A stretch of 12,071 bases of DNA from Candidatus Zixiibacteriota bacterium (GCA_023129805.1 JAGMBK010000047.1:1-12071); one strand, 5' to 3'. Shown: positions 1 through 6,401, counted from the first letter of the stretch. Numbers and translations: made by a program. The notes: generated from the sequence alone by a model not told the origin.

Positions 1-453
1 GATACCCAGGAGGTGGTGGCGGCTATCATATTGGGGCAGGGAACAGATCGGCTTACCAGTATAACCGTCATGAAATATAATGATGAGTTTGCTCAATCTG
101 CCTTTGACAGCAGCAATGTATGGACTGATGTGGAAGAAGAAACAGCACGAGAAGAACTGACCGCGCAATTCTGTTTGTCAGCTAACTATCCCAATCCCTT
201 CAATCCCGTTACCAGAATTCAGTATACGGTAGGAGGTAGCCAGACTCACCCCCTCCCCGTCACTTTGCGAGTTTATAATGTACTAGGGCAGGTGGTGAGG
301 ACCCTGGTGAATGAGCGCAAGGAGCGGGGAACGTACGAGGTGATCTGGGACGGAAAAGATGAAAGTGGAGATGAGGTTGCCAGTGGAGTTTATTTCTACA
401 AGCTCCAGGCGGAAGGTTTCAGCCAGACTAAGAAGATGGTTATGATGAAATAG
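1..453 (+). CDS. 3' end of an exported protein with a FlgD-like / type IX-type C-terminal sorting domain (partial)
   Basis: The frame is open from base 1 to a TAG stop at 451-453, so the start lies upstream of the window; 150 residues are visible. The last ~90 residues form a recognisable C-terminal module: NYPNPFNP (about residues 62-69), a beta-rich stretch with VYNVLGQVVRTLV, then WDGKDESG, GVYFYKL and a final KKMVMMK. In FCB bacteria this FlgD-Ig-like/Por-type domain directs outer-membrane export by type IX or T9SS-like machinery and surface attachment. The upstream part (GQGTDRLTSITVMKYN...AQSAFD) does not identify the catalytic or binding domain. The nature of the C-terminal module is clear; the function of the whole protein is unknown. 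A GTG at base 13 is an internal codon, not a credible start. Confidence 0.85.
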   Translation, partial: DTQEVVAAIILGQGTDRLTSITVMKYNDEFAQSAFDSSNVWTDVEEETAREELTAQFCLSANYPNPFNPVTRIQYTVGGSQTHPLPVTLRVYNVLGQVVRTLVNERKERGTYEVIWDGKDESGDEVASGVYFYKLQAEGFSQTKKMVMMK

Positions 454-504
454 GTCAACGGATGGAACGGAGCAACGGATTGAACGGATTAAACGGACAT
501 CAAG
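454..504 (+). repeat. Degenerate AACGGATT-type short tandem repeat upstream of the first protease
   Basis: Between the stop of the preceding gene and the ribosome-binding site are repeated words such as CAACGGATGG, CAACGGATTGAACGG and ATTAAACGGA, about 9-11 bases each. Related stretches occur after the first protease (2060-2108) and, shorter, after the second (about 3658-3682). This is a low-complexity intergenic repeat that borders the tandem gene duplication. No function can be read from it. Confidence 0.6.
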
Positions 505-518
505 ATAAGGAGAGAAAA

Positions 519-2015
519 ATGAAAAAGATGTTAGCGGTTATTCTCACCGCAGGGTTGGTCATTTCAATCAGCGGTGACCTTTGGGCTCAGTCTGACCTTG
601 ACTACTCCAAGGTGACCTGGCTTCGCTGGATGGACCCGTATAGAGACCCGATTACCTACCAGGAGTACCGGGAGAGTCGGCAGTTCGCCGGGCACCTTGA
701 TGCCAGACTAATCTACTCGGGCAGCAAAGGAGACACGCCCGTCTGCATCGTAATAAATAGCCTGCTGCAATTCGCCATCCAGAGCACCTTCTCAGCTTTT
801 ATCTCCGATCTCGAGATTGACGGTTACTCTCCCAACGTTTACACTGCGGCGAACAACGGAGACGAGGTCGCCCTTAAGGACATATTGATCTCGGAGTGGA
901 ACAGTCGTGGAGTAGCCGGCGCGATTCTGATCGGGGACCTGCCTGTCCCCTGGTACGAAATGACCCATCCACCGGAGTATGGCGGAGAACACGTGGAGTT
1001 CCCCATCGACCTTTTCTTCATGGACCTCGACGGGAGGTGGCTTGACCGCGATTTTGACGGCTTGTACGACGGGCATGACGATGGCAGTGGAGACGTGGAG
1101 GCAGACATCTGGGTGGGACGACTCCTGGCTATGAATCTCACCGATCACGGCGCAAGCGAGGTGGTGATGATGAACAACTATTTGGACAAGAATCACCGCT
1201 ACCGCACCGGCGAGCTTAGGCTTCAGGATAAGGCGCTGGCTTACGTGGACAACGACTGGTGCATGTACGGATACGAAGAGGACGTGGCTTTGGCCTATCC
1301 GGTCACCGATGTGGTCACGGATCCTTATGAGACCACCAGGGAGGATTATATGCAGAGAGTGAGACAGAGCACGAACAGCCGATACGAGAATCTGCTCATC
1401 TGCTCCCATTCCACCCCCTGGGCACACTATCTTTACTGGGGGACAGGGCCATATGATTACTCGCTGTTTCACAATCATGAGATTGAACAGATAGACGTTC
1501 AGGTGCTCTTCTACAACCTCTTCGCTTGCTCCAACACTCGATACGTGGAAGATGACGACATGGGGAACTGGTACATCTTCCAGAGCACCTACGGTCTTTT
1601 GTCGGTCGGCTCCACCAAATCCGGGGCCATGCTCTGCTTTGATGATTACTATGGGCCGCTGGGTGACGGGTTGAGTTTCGGGGAGGCTTTTCTCTTCTGG
1701 TGCGAAAACAACATGGAGAGCTGTTACGGAGTCTTTTCACGGGTCTGGTTTTACGGGATGACCCTTCTGGGGGATCCCACCCTTAAGCTTTCCAGGTTCA
1801 TGCCTGACCACACCGGAGATATGAACGAGGACGGTGTGATAGACCTTGCTGATGTAGTGTTTTTAATAAATTATCTTTTTAGAGGAGGAACTGCTCCTGT
1901 CCCATTGAGATTGGGCGACCCGAACGCAGACTGTGTGGTGGATATGGGAGACGTGGTCTTTCTGATAAATTATCTTTATAAGGGCGGACTTGCACCCGGG
2001 ATAGGATGTGCGTAA
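519..2015 (+). CDS. Secreted gingipain-like (C25-like, clan CD) cysteine protease with C-terminal dockerin, copy 1
   Basis: 498 residues from ATG 519. This start is chosen because AAGGAGAG lies just upstream and the protein then opens with a signal peptide (MKKM, hydrophobic stretch, likely cleavage after LWA at residue 23). An upstream in-frame ATG at 462 would add 19 repeat-encoded residues. Residues ~75-215 match a gingipain-like N-terminal subdomain: AILIGDLPVPWYEM, FFMDLDG..LDRDFDGLYD and DIWVGRL. The probable catalytic dyad is His297 in ICSHS and Cys337 in NLFACSN, each after a hydrophobic strand as in clan CD. The His is followed by Ser rather than the usual Gly. YGMTLLGDPTLKL closes the catalytic domain. 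Residues ~432-498 form a double dockerin-like EF-hand with complete loops D434/N436/D438/D442/D445 and D467/N469/D471/D475/D478. It is likely exported and calcium-dependent. The family call rests on motifs; substrate and activity are unknown. Confidence 0.85.
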   Translation: MKKMLAVILTAGLVISISGDLWAQSDLDYSKVTWLRWMDPYRDPITYQEYRESRQFAGHLDARLIYSGSKGDTPVCIVINSLLQFAIQSTFSAFISDLEIDGYSPNVYTAANNGDEVALKDILISEWNSRGVAGAILIGDLPVPWYEMTHPPEYGGEHVEFPIDLFFMDLDGRWLDRDFDGLYDGHDDGSGDVEADIWVGRLLAMNLTDHGASEVVMMNNYLDKNHRYRTGELRLQDKALAYVDNDWCMYGYEEDVALAYPVTDVVTDPYETTREDYMQRVRQSTNSRYENLLICSHSTPWAHYLYWGTGPYDYSLFHNHEIEQIDVQVLFYNLFACSNTRYVEDDDMGNWYIFQSTYGLLSVGSTKSGAMLCFDDYYGPLGDGLSFGEAFLFWCENNMESCYGVFSRVWFYGMTLLGDPTLKLSRFMPDHTGDMNEDGVIDLADVVFLINYLFRGGTAPVPLRLGDPNADCVVDMGDVVFLINYLYKGGLAPGIGCA

Positions 2016-2035
2016 GCTTATGGTCCGGTGTCAAC

Positions 2036-2059
2036 GGTATGAACCATATGGTTCGTGCC
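2036..2059. repeat. Palindromic repeat (hairpin) after protease copy 1
   Basis: GGTATGAACC, loop ATAT, GGTTCGTGCC. All ten positions can pair in RNA, two of them as U-G wobbles. The perfect-palindrome version of the same element follows copy 2 (3634-3657). CAACGG occurs as a direct repeat on both edges. No U-run follows, so it is not a standard intrinsic terminator, though it could protect mRNA 3' ends. Confidence 0.75.
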
Positions 2060-2108
2060 AACGGATGAAGCAGATTGAACGGATTAAATCGGTCAACGGA
2101 TTGAACGG
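2060..2108 (+). repeat. Degenerate AACGGATT-type repeat between the tandem proteases
   Basis: AACGGATGAAGCAGATTGAACGGATTAAATCGGTCAACGGATTGAACGG-type text occupies the gap, immediately after the palindrome and before the ribosome-binding site of copy 2. It resembles the stretch upstream of copy 1, which suggests the duplicated unit included these flanks. Confidence 0.6.
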
Positions 2109-2131
2109 ATATCGAGATGAAGGAGAGAAGG

Positions 2132-3613
2132 ATGAAAAAAATATTAATGGTTATTTTCACTGTGGGGCTGATAGCTTCAATCAGCGGTGACCTTTGGGCT
2201 CAGTCCGATTTTGATTATAGTAAGGTGACCCGGCTTCGCTGGATGGACCCTTACAGAAATCCAATCACCTATCAGGAGTACAAAGACAGTCGCCAGTTCG
2301 CCAGCGAGCTTGATGCCAGGTGTATCTACTCTGGCAGTAAGGGAGATACGCCCATCTGTATCGTGATCAACAATCTTTTATATCTTTCGATTCAAAGTTC
2401 CTTTTCCGTGTTTATTGCTGATCTGGAAAATGAAGGTTACACTCCCAATGTTTACACCGCGGTGAATAGCGGAGATGAAGTTGCGCTTAAGGACATATTA
2501 GTCTCTGAATGGAACAGTCGTAACATAGCTGGAGCCATTTTAATTGGGGATCTGCCCATCGCCTGGTATGAGATGACCGTGTGGGACTACGAGGAGTTTC
2601 CCATAGACCTTTTCTTTATGGATCTGGACGGAGACTGGATTGATCGGGATTCTGATGGGCTTTACGATCGGCATGAAGATGGCGCTGGGAATATGGAGGC
2701 GGATATCTGGGTGGGGAGGCTTCTGGCTTTTAATCTCACCGAGCATGGTGCCTCTGAGATAGCGATGATGAACAACTATTTCGATAAGAATCACCGCTAT
2801 CGAACCGGAGAGCTGGGACTTTTGGATAAAGCATTAGCCTATATTGACAACGACTGGTGTATTTATGGATGGGAAAACGAGGTGGCTTTGGCTTATCCTG
2901 TGACAGACGGAGTTACTGATCCTTATGTGACCACTAGGGAAGACTATATGCAAAGGGTTAGAGAGACCACCAACAATCGATACGAAAACCTGCTTATCTG
3001 CTCCCATTCATCCCCTTGGGCGCACTATCTCTATTGGGGAGAGGGACCCTACGACTACTCTCTTTTTTACAACTATGAGATAGAAGAAATAGATGTTCAG
3101 GTCTTCTTTTATAATCTTTTTGCCTGCTCAAATTGTCGATATGTGGAACAGGATGACATGGGGAATTGGTATATCTTTCAAAGCACCTATGGTCTTTTGT
3201 CGGTTGGCTCCACCAAAACCGGAAGCATGTTGTGCTTTTTCGGTTACTATGAACCCTTGGGCAATGGCGCCAGTTTCGGAGAAGCATATCTTTCGTGGTG
3301 TATCAATCATATAGAGACCTGTGCCGGAGATGTGTCCCGTCCCTGGTTTTACGGGATGACCCTTTTGGGTGATCCCACCCTTAGGCTCTCCAGGTTTATG
3401 TCTGATCACACCGGGGATGTGACCGGGGATGGAGAGATAGACCTTGCGGACGTGGTATTTTTAATAAATTATCTTTATAGAGGAGGCACTGCTCCCGATC
3501 CATTGAGATTAGGTGATCCGACCGCAGACTGTGCGGTCGATATTGCGGATGTGATCTTTCTGATAAATTATCTTTATAAGGGCGGACTTGCACCGGGGAT
3601 AGGATGTGCGTAG
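2132..3613 (+). CDS. Secreted gingipain-like (C25-like) cysteine protease with C-terminal dockerin, copy 2
   Basis: 493 residues from ATG 2132, chosen because GGAGAG precedes it and MKKI plus a signal peptide aligns exactly with copy 1; an in-frame ATG at 2117 would add five residues. It is a full-length paralog of the preceding gene, with one net difference of five residues after WYEMT (about residue 149). The dyad is conserved as His292 (ICSHSS) and Cys332 (NLFACSN), as are FPIDLFFMDLDG, DIWVGRL and YGMTLLGDPTLRL. Both dockerin loops have Thr where copy 1 has Asn at loop position 3 (GDVTGDG, GDPTADC), which may weaken calcium binding. The catalytic region uses more A/T-ending codons than copy 1. 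The 116-bp gap after copy 1 and same orientation allow co-transcription. A dockerin without cohesins nearby means the binding partner is elsewhere or the module works differently. Confidence 0.85.
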   Translation: MKKILMVIFTVGLIASISGDLWAQSDFDYSKVTRLRWMDPYRNPITYQEYKDSRQFASELDARCIYSGSKGDTPICIVINNLLYLSIQSSFSVFIADLENEGYTPNVYTAVNSGDEVALKDILVSEWNSRNIAGAILIGDLPIAWYEMTVWDYEEFPIDLFFMDLDGDWIDRDSDGLYDRHEDGAGNMEADIWVGRLLAFNLTEHGASEIAMMNNYFDKNHRYRTGELGLLDKALAYIDNDWCIYGWENEVALAYPVTDGVTDPYVTTREDYMQRVRETTNNRYENLLICSHSSPWAHYLYWGEGPYDYSLFYNYEIEEIDVQVFFYNLFACSNCRYVEQDDMGNWYIFQSTYGLLSVGSTKTGSMLCFFGYYEPLGNGASFGEAYLSWCINHIETCAGDVSRPWFYGMTLLGDPTLRLSRFMSDHTGDVTGDGEIDLADVVFLINYLYRGGTAPDPLRLGDPTADCAVDIADVIFLINYLYKGGLAPGIGCA

Positions 3614-3633
3614 TCCTGTAGCTCGGTGTCAAC

Positions 3634-3657
3634 GGTATGAACCATATGGTTCATACC
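3634..3657. repeat. Perfect palindromic repeat after protease copy 2
   Basis: GGTATGAACC, loop ATAT, GGTTCATACC: a perfect 24-bp palindrome, bordered by CAACGG on both sides. It is the same element as after copy 1, with the two wobble positions there appearing here as Watson-Crick pairs. Confidence 0.8.
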
Positions 3658-3964
3658 AACGGATGAAGCGGATTGAACGAATATGTTTTAAATTAAAGGG
3701 ATGATTTCATGGAAATCGTTGTTTTTGCCCATAGCATCGAAAAATATCCTCGTTCGTCACTGATTCATCCTGAGCCCGCCTTTGGGGCGAGCCATGCGGT
3801 TCACCCCCTTTGGCGGGAGAACGGACGTGGGCGTCCGTTGCCAACTGAGAGAATGACCGTCCGGCAAATATCGAGCATAAGATTTTTTTGGCGAATGCTT
3901 CATTTTTCGGCGTTGATGACGTTTAATTATATAAGGGGTTGGTTCTTATAGAACTGGAGGGGCC
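3658..3964. other. Intergenic region upstream of the S8 protease, no convincing gene, with two inverted repeats
   Basis: It begins with a short remnant of the AACGGATT repeat. It contains an imperfect inverted repeat (CCCGCC at 3775-3780 with GGCGGG at 3812-3817, plus inner GGGG/CCCC) and a tight hairpin ACGGACG-TGGG-CGTCCGT at 3821-3838. An 80-codon frame (3709-3951) spans these hairpins but has Arg/Trp/His/Pro-rich composition and no good ribosome-binding site, so it is not called. AT-rich sequence around 3921-3934 could hold the promoter for the next gene, but no clear -35/-10 pair is visible. The ribosome-binding site of the S8 gene is GGAGG at 3956-3960. Confidence 0.5.
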
Positions 3965-5548
3965 ATGAAAACAAGAGAAGTAATTTTGGTTTTGATTTGT
4001 ATAATCCTATTTGCTACACCTCTTTATCCAGCATCTTTCAATGGGAAAAATATCTTAAAAGGGATCTGGATGGGAAAGGAGATAGAGTATGTGGAAGGAG
4101 AGATTCTTTTTAAGATGAAATCAGAGGTCAAGCTAAGCGAGGTAGAGGGGTTTTTTAGAGAAAACAAGGCGAAGATAGTGGAAGGTCCTGATCGGCTGGG
4201 GATGGGGAGGGTGGAGTTGGCTTCCCGTGGTGATGTTTTTCAGGTGATTGAGAATCTGAATTCCAGCGATTTGATTGAATTCGCTGAGCCCAACATGATT
4301 GATAAAGCCATGTATCCGCCCAACGATTATTACTTCGAAGACGGATACCAGTGGGGGCTTTATAATTACGGGCAGACTCCGCCGGCAGGAACCCCCGGTG
4401 CAGACATTAACGCCACGGCTGGCTGGGATATCTCTGTTGGCAGTTCCGATGTTTTGATCGCCATTCTGGATTCCGGAGTACCAATGATCGTAGGTTTCCT
4501 TTTTCATCCGGACTTGGCGGATACCAGCAGGTATGTGCTGGGTGAGGATATGACAGGTGATGGGGAATGGGTGAAAGATAACTATGGGCACGGCACGCAT
4601 GTTTTGGGAATCATAGCCGCGGTTACCAACAATGAAGCAGGGGTGGCAGGGGTGGATTGGAATTGCCGAATTTTGATTGATCAGGTATTCGACAGCTCGG
4701 GAATTGGAACCCATAACACCTTTAAAAATGGGGTTCTTCACGCAGTGGATTACGGCGCCCGAGTGATCAACTATAGCGGTGGAGGATTAGCTTCCTTTAT
4801 CAAAGAGGAGGCGGTCAGGTATGCCGACAGCAATAACGTACTTTTGGTCTCTGCCGCTGGGAACGGATTCGGTGGTTCGGTCATATATCCTGCTCACTAT
4901 GCGGACAGCTATCTTAATGTTATAGCCGTGTCAGCTACCACTTGTGATGATCAGTTAGCTAGCTATTCTAACTATGGTCCCTCCATATGTGTAGCCGCCC
5001 CTGGTGGTGGAGGCATTTCCTGGGATGAAAATGACATCTTTTCCACTACCCCTAATTATCCGGTAACACTGAGCGGACCACCTTATTATCTTACCCAGAC
5101 CTACGGCTATATGGCAGGCACCTCCATGTCCTGTGGCATGGTCACCGGACTGGCTTCCCTTTTGCTCTCCACAGAACCCAATTTCAACGCGTATGAGTTA
5201 AGAGAGATTATCGAGGAGAGCGCAGACCAGGTGGGAGACTACATGTATTACATAGAGACGGGAAAAAGTTTTGAGCTGGGTCATGGACGGATCAATTGTT
5301 ATGATGCTTTAGTTCTGGCTTCCGGGTATACCTATGTTTATGGAGATGCAAACGGTGATGGCATCGTTACCCTGGGAGATCTGGTGTTCATTCTTAATTA
5401 CCTTTTTAGAGATGGACCGCCCCCTGAACCTCTCTCGGCTGGTGATCCCAATGGTGACTGCACCATCGCTATCGGGGATGTGGTTTACCTGATAAACTAT
5501 CTTTTCCGCATGGGACCCCCTTTGTTGCGTGGCTGTGTGGGGGAATAA
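3965..5548 (+). CDS. Secreted subtilisin-like (S8) serine protease with C-terminal dockerin
   Basis: 527 residues from ATG 3965, with GGAGG four bases upstream. A signal peptide covers about residues 1-23 (likely cut after YPA). A short propeptide-like segment (VEGEILFKMK to LIEFAEPN, about 43-110) resembles the fervidolysin-type prodomain. The catalytic triad is visible: Asp169 in AILDSGV, His209 in YGHGTHV, Ser387 in AGTSMSCG; the oxyanion Asn is N300 in SAAGN. After the Asp motif there is an extra hydrophobic stretch (MIVGFLF) before HPDL, and the Ser motif continues SCGMV instead of the common AxP. Residues ~458-525 are a double dockerin-like EF-hand (loops at D461-D472 and D494-D505) like those of the two cysteine proteases. 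It probably degrades extracellular protein at the cell surface. The family is certain; the substrate is unknown. Confidence 0.93.
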   Translation: MKTREVILVLICIILFATPLYPASFNGKNILKGIWMGKEIEYVEGEILFKMKSEVKLSEVEGFFRENKAKIVEGPDRLGMGRVELASRGDVFQVIENLNSSDLIEFAEPNMIDKAMYPPNDYYFEDGYQWGLYNYGQTPPAGTPGADINATAGWDISVGSSDVLIAILDSGVPMIVGFLFHPDLADTSRYVLGEDMTGDGEWVKDNYGHGTHVLGIIAAVTNNEAGVAGVDWNCRILIDQVFDSSGIGTHNTFKNGVLHAVDYGARVINYSGGGLASFIKEEAVRYADSNNVLLVSAAGNGFGGSVIYPAHYADSYLNVIAVSATTCDDQLASYSNYGPSICVAAPGGGGISWDENDIFSTTPNYPVTLSGPPYYLTQTYGYMAGTSMSCGMVTGLASLLLSTEPNFNAYELREIIEESADQVGDYMYYIETGKSFELGHGRINCYDALVLASGYTYVYGDANGDGIVTLGDLVFILNYLFRDGPPPEPLSAGDPNGDCTIAIGDVVYLINYLFRMGPPLLRGCVGE

Positions 5549-5820
5549 GGATACCCTCTTGAAAAGATGATAGGTTGGGTTTGTTTTTTTGCAACCTGGC
5601 TGCTCCTTTCCTTTTCTTCGAACTCTATTCTTACATTTCCCACCCTCACTGTGACATATCCTGATTGTTGACTTCTTTTGGGGCTTTCAACTTTTCATCC
5701 TTCTTTTATTAACCAATTATGCTTCTAACAAAGCCAGCTAACCGTGAGAGTGAACGCAAATTGGAGTAAAAGTATTCGGTGAAAAAATTGATTCCACAAG
5801 ATTTTGGAGTGCAAATCCCT

Positions 5821-5886
5821 TGGATCCTGTGGTCCGAACTTGGATCTCACTTGTCCATTTGGATCTCAGTTGAGTTCCTATGGATT
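5821..5886 (+). repeat. Four TGGATY motifs at 19-21 bp spacing (iteron-like)
   Basis: TGGATC occurs at 5821, 5841 and 5860 and TGGATT at 5881, giving spacings of 20, 19 and 21 bp. The second and third units share TGGATCTCA. The spacing is close to two helical turns, as expected for an array read by a DNA-binding protein, but the units diverge after the first nine bases. Function is unknown. Confidence 0.4.
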
Positions 5887-5919
5887 CAAATGAACAAATG
5901 ACCATAGGAAGTCAACTGA
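5866..5919. repeat. Inverted repeat with 18-bp arms
   Basis: The left arm 5866-5883 (TCAGTTGAGTTCCTATGG) and right arm 5902-5919 (CCATAGGAAGTCAACTGA) are reverse complements at 17 of 18 positions, around an 18-base loop. No T-run follows on either strand. The next palindrome begins two bases downstream. Confidence 0.75.
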
Positions 5920-5920
5920 C

Positions 5921-5954
5921 CTGCGGATATGAACCGAATGGTTCACACCTGCAG
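5921..5954. repeat. Member of the GTGAACC-N4-GGTTCAC palindrome family
   Basis: CTGCGGATATGAACC, loop GAAT, GGTTCACACCTGCAG. The inner core is the same as in the elements after the proteases. The arms pair over 15 positions with two A/C mismatches on the + strand, which become G-U wobbles on the - strand. CCTGCGG/CCTGCAG borders it as a near-direct repeat. Confidence 0.65.
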
Positions 5955-6063
5955 ACATTCTTGTTTGCCTTTTGAGCTTTTCGTTTTCTTCAACAATTAT
6001 CTCTTGAATCCACAGAAAAGTAAAGCTAAAGGGTTTGTTGAAAAAGCCGCGCCTTGGGTCGGG

Positions 6064-6143
6064 ATGACGGAGACCCGTCTGGGAATTCCCGTCCCCTACG
6101 AGGGACAATGGCTTATCACCCATAGGGCAGGGTTCACCCTGCC
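6064..6143. repeat. Cluster of short palindromes (dispersed-repeat-like)
   Basis: Four adjacent inverted repeats: GACGG-AGAC-CCGTC (6066-6079), GGGAATTCCC (6081-6090), GTCCC-CTACGA-GGGAC (6091-6106) and GGCAGGG-TTCA-CCCTGCC (6126-6143). Text such as GTCGGGATGACGG and GGCAGGGTTCACCCTGCC resembles small interspersed palindromic elements found in many bacterial genomes; that comparison is from memory and unverified. No coding function is apparent. Confidence 0.5.
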
Positions 6144-6159
6144 AATATAGTTTCAGCTC

Positions 6160-6183
6160 CTTGTGGATGTTATCATCCACAAG
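6160..6183. repeat. Perfect 10-bp-stem hairpin
   Basis: CTTGTGGATG, loop TTAT, CATCCACAAG, a perfect inverted repeat. It is followed by AAACC rather than a T-run on the + strand and is not an obvious terminator on the - strand. It lies between the palindrome cluster and the last family palindrome. Confidence 0.7.
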
Positions 6184-6211
6184 AAACCAAAGCTGGAGAT
6201 GATAATCCGAA

Positions 6212-6235
6212 GGTGTGAACCAGATGGTTCACACC
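6212..6235. repeat. Perfect member of the GTGAACC-N4-GGTTCAC palindrome family
   Basis: GGTGTGAACC, loop AGAT, GGTTCACACC, perfect 10-bp arms. The direct repeat CCGAAGG sits at both edges (6207-6213 and 6234-6240), overlapping the palindrome by two bases on each side. It is the fourth member in this window. Confidence 0.75.
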
Positions 6236-6354
6236 GAAGGATCCATATGGACAGTCCCCAGCGAGCAGCAAATAATTTATAGTGCACCCAGCTTCTCCAA
6301 TGAATCCTGAGAACATGGGAGTGGATTTTTTGCAAAAAACTTTTACGAAAAGAG

Positions 6355-6382
6355 TTGACATGAATTGTTAAAACCGTATCTT
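6355..6382 (+). promoter_or_regulatory. Candidate sigma70-type promoter for transketolase
   Basis: TTGACA at 6355-6360 is a perfect -35 hexamer; TATCTT at 6377-6382 matches four of six -10 positions, with 16-bp spacing. Transcription would start near 6390 and give a leader of about 100 bases to the ATG at 6489. Confidence 0.5.
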
Positions 6383-6401
6383 ATGAGGCTATGTTACGAA
6401 T

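Noticed and set aside
462..518. Upstream start (ATG 462) for protease copy 1
   Set aside because: The added 19 residues are encoded by the AACGGATT repeat and would precede the signal peptide. ATG 519 has its own ribosome-binding site and aligns with copy 2.
792..1478. 228-codon - strand frame inside protease copy 1
   Set aside because: It lies antisense to a well-supported gene whose reading frame shows clear domain motifs. It is a shadow of the codon pattern.
3709..3951. 80-codon + strand frame before the S8 protease
   Set aside because: It spans two inverted repeats, is rich in Arg, Trp, His and Pro, lacks a good ribosome-binding site and resembles no family I know.
5572..5597. AGGTTG/CAACCT stem after the S8 protease as an intrinsic terminator
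   Set aside because: The T-run is in the loop instead of after the stem, so it does not fit a standard terminator. It is mentioned only within the region description.
5668..5696. Possible promoter starting with TTGACT at 5668
   Set aside because: There is no acceptable -10 hexamer at 15-19 bp and no gene or leader that it would serve.
5878..6180. 100-codon - strand frame in the long intergenic region
   Set aside because: It is made almost entirely of palindromic repeat sequence. Frames over such repeats are commonly mis-annotated as genes.
5821..6240. CRISPR array
   Set aside because: The repeats are palindromes at irregular distances with different edges. There are no uniform repeats with equal-length spacers and no cas genes.
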